Below the pieces are notes generated by a model. The model searched no databases and was not told the DNA's origin. It saw only the letters and a list, made by a program, of their open reading frames with translations. Positions 6,339 through 8,822 of a stretch of 8,822 bases of DNA are shown piece by piece. Both the position numbers and the translations under genes were made by a program. This DNA comes from Planctomycetota bacterium. Lineage in GTDB: Bacteria; Planctomycetota; PUPC01; DSUN01. The DNA is taken from NCBI GenBank assembly GCA_016872875.1, contig VGYW01000346.1, positions 1 through 8,822 of the forward strand, given 5' to 3'. Positions within the stretch are counted from its first letter, which is position 1. Each line of letters starts with the position of its first letter.

Positions 6339-7217
6339 ATGGACTTAGAGCGTATCTGCGAGCAACTTCTTACGATCCCGGACGACCTCTGCGTTGCTGA
6401 GCGCGCCGAGGAACTCGGTGATAAGATACTCGCGATTGCGGACATGGACCACATTCTCGAAGAGAACCGCGTCGGGGACATAGTGGCGTGGGTGAACAAT
6501 AAGCGCCCCGACGTAGCACGAACCGCCAAGTGGCAGGTGATCGAAACCGTTCTGCGATCACTCAAAGGGGAGTCCCGGCGAGTCGCAGCAGCACAGGCCG
6601 AGGAAGAGGATGAAGAGGAGGAAGAAGACCAGGACGAGGGGCAGAACGGCGAGGGTGAAGGCGGCGAGGGGGGCGATGAGGACTCTGGCGATTCGGCCGA
6701 GGGTGAAGAAGACCTTGGGGAAGAGGCGGAAGAGGCGGAAGGGGAGGAGGAGGCTCCCGATGAGGACGACGAGGACGGTAGCTCCGATGCCGATGATGGC
6801 AAGCCGGGCGTTGACGATGCCACGATGTTCCTCAGTCTGGCGATCGCGAAGTCGATCCTGAAGTCGGATCTGTTCGTGCATTCCTCTGTCGTGCCGCGGT
6901 TCCTGGACTGGAGCAGGAATGCCCGGTCGCTTGGCCGGCTTACTAAAGCGTATCGTAGTGTGACAAAAGTAATCAAGAGTCTCCTGCGCAAGGCAGGGAA
7001 GGTTGGACCGTTCCTCAAGAAGTACCTTGGCATTGATGCCCTCGTGTGGGTAGTCAACAAGCTGGTAGTGTGGCCACCAACGCGATGGCCAGTCTTAATT
7101 TTGTTGACTGTGCTGCATGTTCTCATCGTGGCGCTAGCCGTCTTGTTAGCCTTTTTCACCTTTAGGCCTGTCAAGCTGTGGTTGAAACTCAGACGTTGGC
7201 TCGGCTTCGACAAATGA
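6339..7217 (+). CDS. Single-pass membrane protein with an acidic linker, unknown function
   Basis: The product is 292 residues. The ATG at 6339 is preferred because GAGG lies 5 bases upstream; the frame is open a little further but only to TTG or GTG codons without a site. Residues 1-85 form a small helical domain ('ERICEQLLTIPDDLCVAERAEELGDKILAIADMD'). Residues 88-154 are almost entirely Glu, Asp, Gly and Ser, with runs of Glu. Residues 160-240 are helical and turn strongly basic at 187-228 ('RSLGRLTKAYRSVTKVIKSL', 'RKAGKVGPFLKKYLG'). Residues 250-275 are one membrane helix, followed by a short basic tail. The acidic linker could fold back on the basic helix or bind cations. It follows the 447-residue gene after 58 bases with no terminator, so it is probably the last gene of the same operon. 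I do not recognise the family. Confidence 0.82.
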   Translation: MDLERICEQLLTIPDDLCVAERAEELGDKILAIADMDHILEENRVGDIVAWVNNKRPDVARTAKWQVIETVLRSLKGESRRVAAAQAEEEDEEEEEDQDEGQNGEGEGGEGGDEDSGDSAEGEEDLGEEAEEAEGEEEAPDEDDEDGSSDADDGKPGVDDATMFLSLAIAKSILKSDLFVHSSVVPRFLDWSRNARSLGRLTKAYRSVTKVIKSLLRKAGKVGPFLKKYLGIDALVWVVNKLVVWPPTRWPVLILLTVLHVLIVALAVLLAFFTFRPVKLWLKLRRWLGFDK

Positions 7218-7339
7218 ACTGCGAGCAAGCTCCGGAACGACACCGCCCCCAAGGTGGCCGCCCATTGCGCTGGCGGGCAAGGGCGCTGGCCGGGCGAAGA
7301 CCGGCGGGTGCGTCGACGTGACAGTCGTGTAGCCCCTGG

Positions 7340-7411
7340 GTCGCGGTAGGGAGGCCCTTGCGGGCAGCCCCCCGCACAGACCCGTACTTGGGGAGTTACC
7401 TTATGCGGTTC
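7340..7411 (-). mobile_element. Probable group II intron fragment: domains V and VI
   Basis: On the minus strand, 7411-7379 is a 33-base hairpin-like segment starting GAACCGCAT and ending AGTACGGGTC. It resembles group II domain V (consensus near GAGCCGUAU...GUACGGUUC, 34 bases), with a GTAA tetraloop and a two-base AA bulge where the family has its bulge. It is followed by TCTGTGCGGGGGG and a second hairpin, GCCC-GCAA-GGGC, ending TCCCTACCGCGAC. That fits domain VI, with an unpaired A seven bases before a 3' splice end at 7340. Several domain V pairs are lost (for example A3/G31 and C7/A27) and the catalytic triad reads AAC rather than AGC, so activity is doubtful. No reverse transcriptase or 5' intron end is visible upstream. 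The identification rests on remembered consensus, not on a covariance search. Confidence 0.5.
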
Positions 7412-7495
7412 TTACCTTGGCGAGGACGATTCCGAGCTGTCGGCTGTCATCTGCCCTCAATGTCCGAAAGGAGGCGCTTCCGTGACTCGGGGGAC

Positions 7496-7617
7496 GCCTT
7501 ACTTATCCGCCCCAACTGCCACTGGAGCGACGCGCCGCCGAGGGCGGAGGCGATGGCACATGTCAGCCTTCCTCGCGCGGAAGCCGATGTTGTGCGACGA
7601 TCAATCCAAGTGGGATT
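7496..7617 (-). repeat. Duplicated hairpin-rich element, copy A (distal)
   Basis: The core 7496-7588 aligns with 8208-8298 in the same orientation, by eye roughly two-thirds identical, with shared blocks GCCTTACT, CCGAGGGCG, TGGCACA, GCCTTCC and GCCGAT. Copy A can form three hairpins: AATCC/GGATT (7603-7607 with 7613-7617), CTTCC/GGAAG (7568-7572 with 7579-7583) and a 7-pair TCCGCCC/GGGCGGA (7506-7512 with 7542-7548). The gaps in the alignment are not all multiples of three, and the translated frames do not match. Conservation is therefore at the nucleic-acid level. It lies downstream of the ORF6N gene and just 5' of the intron fragment on the same strand. Confidence 0.6.
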
Positions 7618-7731
7618 ATGTGGCCGGTCGGGCGGGCAAGGGCCAGTGGCGGTGGCTGTTGGATACACCGCGGGCTTGATTCCCTTTGTGACAGGGGGGC
7701 GTTGGGCCACAGGGGACTGAGGTCTTGCCCC

Positions 7732-8172
7732 CTAACTCTCTGTCTCGTCGCCCTGCGCGCGGAATCCGATCTGGGTTCTCTTCGGCTCGGGCTCCGGGGG
7801 CGGGTCGAGGAGGTTCATCAACCGCTGGAGGACTTCGACGATGGCTGTCTCGTGGAGGTCGAGACGGCTCTTGATCTCCTTCTCCAGTTCCGCCAGCTTG
7901 AGGGCAAGCTGGCGGGTATCGGAGAGCGCGGAGCGCATCTTCACGAAAGCGCGGACGACGTAGGCGCTCATCCTGACAGCCTGCGGGCTGTTCAGGACGT
8001 TTGCCGCCATGATAGCTCCGTGCTCGGTGAAGGCGAAGGGGAGGTACTTGATGTTCTGGCCACGCTTCAAGGTCGCAATCTGCGACCTTGCAAGGATGAC
8101 CCGTTCGTCCCGCACCACGTGCGGAAGTGGCTCCACGGGTTCCTGCACGGCGACCGGAAGCGGGTTGCCCAT
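7732..8172 (-). CDS. ORF6N-domain (phage-type) protein lacking the middle of its domain
   Basis: The product is 146 residues. Residues 29-80 ('RSQIATLKRG', 'YLPFAFTEHGAIMAANVL', 'VVRAFVKMR') are the C-terminal half of an ORF6N domain, a KilA-N-related module of phage and Bro-type proteins thought to bind nucleic acid. It is followed by a coiled, helical stretch (82-120) and the usual Pro-rich tail ending 'PKRTQIGF'. Residues 1-27 resemble the normal N-terminus up to 'RDERVIL'. In intact relatives about 45-50 residues (the 'LDxDLAxLYGV...RFPxDFMFQL' section) come between 'RVxL' and 'RSQIA'; here they are missing without loss of frame. The join coincides with a perfect inverted repeat (8068-8090). 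The start is supported by GAGGAG and GAAGG upstream. The gene is probably a translated but functionally altered relic or an unusual short variant. Confidence 0.82.
   Translation of the reverse strand: MGNPLPVAVQEPVEPLPHVVRDERVILARSQIATLKRGQNIKYLPFAFTEHGAIMAANVLNSPQAVRMSAYVVRAFVKMRSALSDTRQLALKLAELEKEIKSRLDLHETAIVEVLQRLMNLLDPPPEPEPKRTQIGFRAQGDETES
8068..8090. repeat. Perfect 10-bp inverted repeat at the ORF6N deletion join
   Basis: CAAGGTCGCA (8068-8077) and TGCGACCTTG (8081-8090) are exact inverted copies around a 3-base loop. They fall on the codons for residues 28-35 of the ORF6N protein, exactly where the central domain segment is missing. Hairpins of this kind can promote deletion or mark its end point. 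Part of the sequence may also simply reflect the ordinary 'RSQIATL' codons. Confidence 0.85.
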
Positions 8173-8207
8173 TGCCTTCAGTTCTCCTCGCGGACAGTCC
8201 GGTGGCC

Positions 8208-8319
8208 GCCTTACTCATCTCCCACACGGCGCCCTCGACGGTACGCCACCGAGGGCGCAAGCGGTGCGTGGCACACGCCTTCCCGTTCGGAGGCCGATCG
8301 GGTGTTCACCAGCACACCC
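8208..8319 (-). repeat. Duplicated hairpin-rich element, copy B, in the ORF6N leader
   Basis: The core 8208-8298 is the partner of 7496-7588. It ends 35 bases before the ORF6N start codon and fills most of the 185-base gap after the VapC stop. Copy B can form GGGTGT/ACACCC (8300-8305 with 8314-8319), a bulged stem at 8277-8294, and a 9-pair GCGCCCTCG/CGAGGGCGC stem (8229-8237 with 8250-8258). These lie at roughly the same places as the hairpins of copy A, with different bases in the stems. It may be a regulatory leader RNA, a terminator-like structure after VapC, or the end of a small mobile unit. Confidence 0.6.
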
Positions 8320-8357
8320 CTCTCGCCGGGCGATATGCTTGCGACAAGTCCACAGAT

Positions 8358-8744
8358 TTACTCCTCATCGTTTCGACGCGCGGCCTCCATGAGGGGCTCA
8401 TCAAGGGAGACGAGATCAGCGTTGAGGGTCCGGGCCACCCAGAGATAGCTCGCATCGTAGGCGGTGAGGCCGGTGTCGACCGCCAGCTCGATGATCGCAG
8501 GGTGTTCCACGTCATGGATTTCGATGGGGAGCGCAGCGGCGCTGGTGAACCGTTGAAGGAGCACTGCCCGCTGGTCGGGGTGCTGGCGGATCTTCTTCCA
8601 ACAGATGTTGGCGAGTTCGAACCAGATGAGGGGCACAGATACGACGCGGTCGGCGGCGTCGAGTCGCTCTGCTACCTCCTCGGCATCGGGCTCTTCGAAG
8701 ACGACAGCGGCGAGTGCCGAGGCGTCAACTACGATGTCCGGCAT
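8358..8744 (-). CDS. vapC: PIN-domain ribonuclease toxin, VapC family
   Basis: The product is 128 residues, a normal length for a single PIN domain. The first strand 'MPDIVVDASALAAV' carries the first acidic residue (Asp7). Glu43 lies in 'IWFELANICW', and Asp97 and Asp115 in 'TAYDASYLWVARTLNADLVSLDEPL', so all four metal-binding acidic positions of the family are intact. VapC toxins are Mg-dependent endoribonucleases that cut tRNA or rRNA and are held inactive by a co-expressed VapB-type antitoxin. A GGGAGG site (8756-8751) lies 6 bases before the ATG. The upstream gene overlaps this start by 20 bases, the usual toxin-antitoxin arrangement. The gene appears functional. Confidence 0.93.
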   Translation of the reverse strand: MPDIVVDASALAAVVFEEPDAEEVAERLDAADRVVSVPLIWFELANICWKKIRQHPDQRAVLLQRFTSAAALPIEIHDVEHPAIIELAVDTGLTAYDASYLWVARTLNADLVSLDEPLMEAARRNDEE

Positions 8745-8822
8745 CGCGGTCCTCCCTCACCATGGCCGCTGATTCGGCAGGGGTGCTGATGCCTTGTGCC
8801 CTTCCCTCGGCGACGAACGCGG
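8725..8822 (-). CDS. 3' end of a probable antitoxin gene
   Basis: An open frame enters from the right edge and ends at a TGA (8727-8725), giving 31 C-terminal residues 'AFVAEGRAQGISTPAE...MVREDRDAGHRS'. Its end overlaps the VapC start by 20 bases. Position and charged, helical character fit an antitoxin of a VapBC-type pair. The DNA-binding N-terminus that would identify the family (VapB, Phd, CopG-like) is outside the window. Of the other two frames, one reaches an earlier stop and neither looks protein-like here. Confidence 0.5.
   Translation of the reverse strand, partial: AFVAEGRAQGISTPAESAAMVREDRDAGHRS

Larger units (their letters stand above)
7218..7731. other. Gene-poor scarred stretch between two convergent units
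   Basis: No convincing gene is present between the membrane operon and the ORF6N gene. The stretch holds a short GC hairpin (GCCGG 7289-7293, CCGGC 7301-7305), the 3' end of a probable group II intron (7340-7411, minus), and one copy of a duplicated hairpin-rich element (7496-7617). About 115 bases next to the ORF6N stop (7618-7731) show only G- and C-runs. Confidence 0.65.

Noticed and set aside
6131..7252. Ser-rich minus-strand open frame of 373 residues
   Set aside because: It is the complement of the acidic Glu/Asp tract of the real plus-strand gene, which gives artificial Ser runs.
7482..7679. Possible 65-residue plus-strand gene with GTG start and a good AAAGGAGG at 7467
   Set aside because: It coincides with copy A of the duplicated element. 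The matching frame in copy B is not conserved at the protein level and the indels shift frame, so the opening is probably chance. It cannot be fully excluded.
7693..7733. GC hairpin (AGGGGGGC against GCCCCCT) at the end of the ORF6N gene as a terminator
   Set aside because: The stem needs a bulge, the loop is 26 bases, it overlaps the stop codon, and no T-run follows on the minus strand.
7616..8260. Overlapping minus-strand frame across the ORF6N gene
   Set aside because: Pro/Arg-rich sequence without similarity to anything. The ORF6N frame has recognisable family motifs.

Overview
The window is GC-rich (by eye) and its main promoters have textbook sigma-70 boxes. The small secreted protein with a 'GEVLSGKVLG' type sequence, the ORF6N and VapC accessory genes, and short tandem repeats between genes recall Planctomycetota or related PVC-group genomes. 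That placement rests on impression only and is of low confidence. There are no rRNA, tRNA or CRISPR features.

Layout. (1) Positions 120-1331 hold a two-gene leftward operon of exported proteins: a 303-residue protein with a helical, TPR-like C-terminal half, then a 95-residue secreted protein. It is driven by a clear promoter at 1358-1386. A second leftward promoter at 56-85 points out of the left edge across an inverted repeat. (2) Positions 1332-2013 have no gene but carry hexamer and heptamer tandem repeats. (3) Positions 2014-3993 encode a 659-residue exported transglutaminase-like (papain-fold) protein with C-terminal beta-rich regions. (4) Positions 4104-7217 hold a rightward three-gene operon with a strong promoter. 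Its genes are a soluble protein of 276 residues, a helical protein of 447 residues with a C-terminal membrane region, and a 292-residue protein with a very acidic linker and one C-terminal membrane helix. I recognise none of the three, so this is the best candidate for an undescribed system. (5) Positions 7218-8822 are an accessory, scarred region read leftward: the 3' end of a probable antitoxin gene, an intact VapC-type PIN toxin, an ORF6N (phage-type, KilA-N-like) gene that has lost the middle of its domain, and the 3' end (domains V and VI) of a probable group II intron with no reverse transcriptase.

The least expected signal is a diverged element of about 92 bp present twice in the same orientation, on both sides of the ORF6N gene. 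One copy lies directly in its leader. Each copy can form several hairpins at roughly matching places although the sequences have drifted, and the coding frame is not conserved between them. This suggests a structured RNA or DNA element rather than a gene.

The genes fall into independent units. The envelope or exported genes (1 and 3), the membrane operon (4) and the toxin-antitoxin, phage and intron debris (5) show no sign of shared function beyond adjacency.
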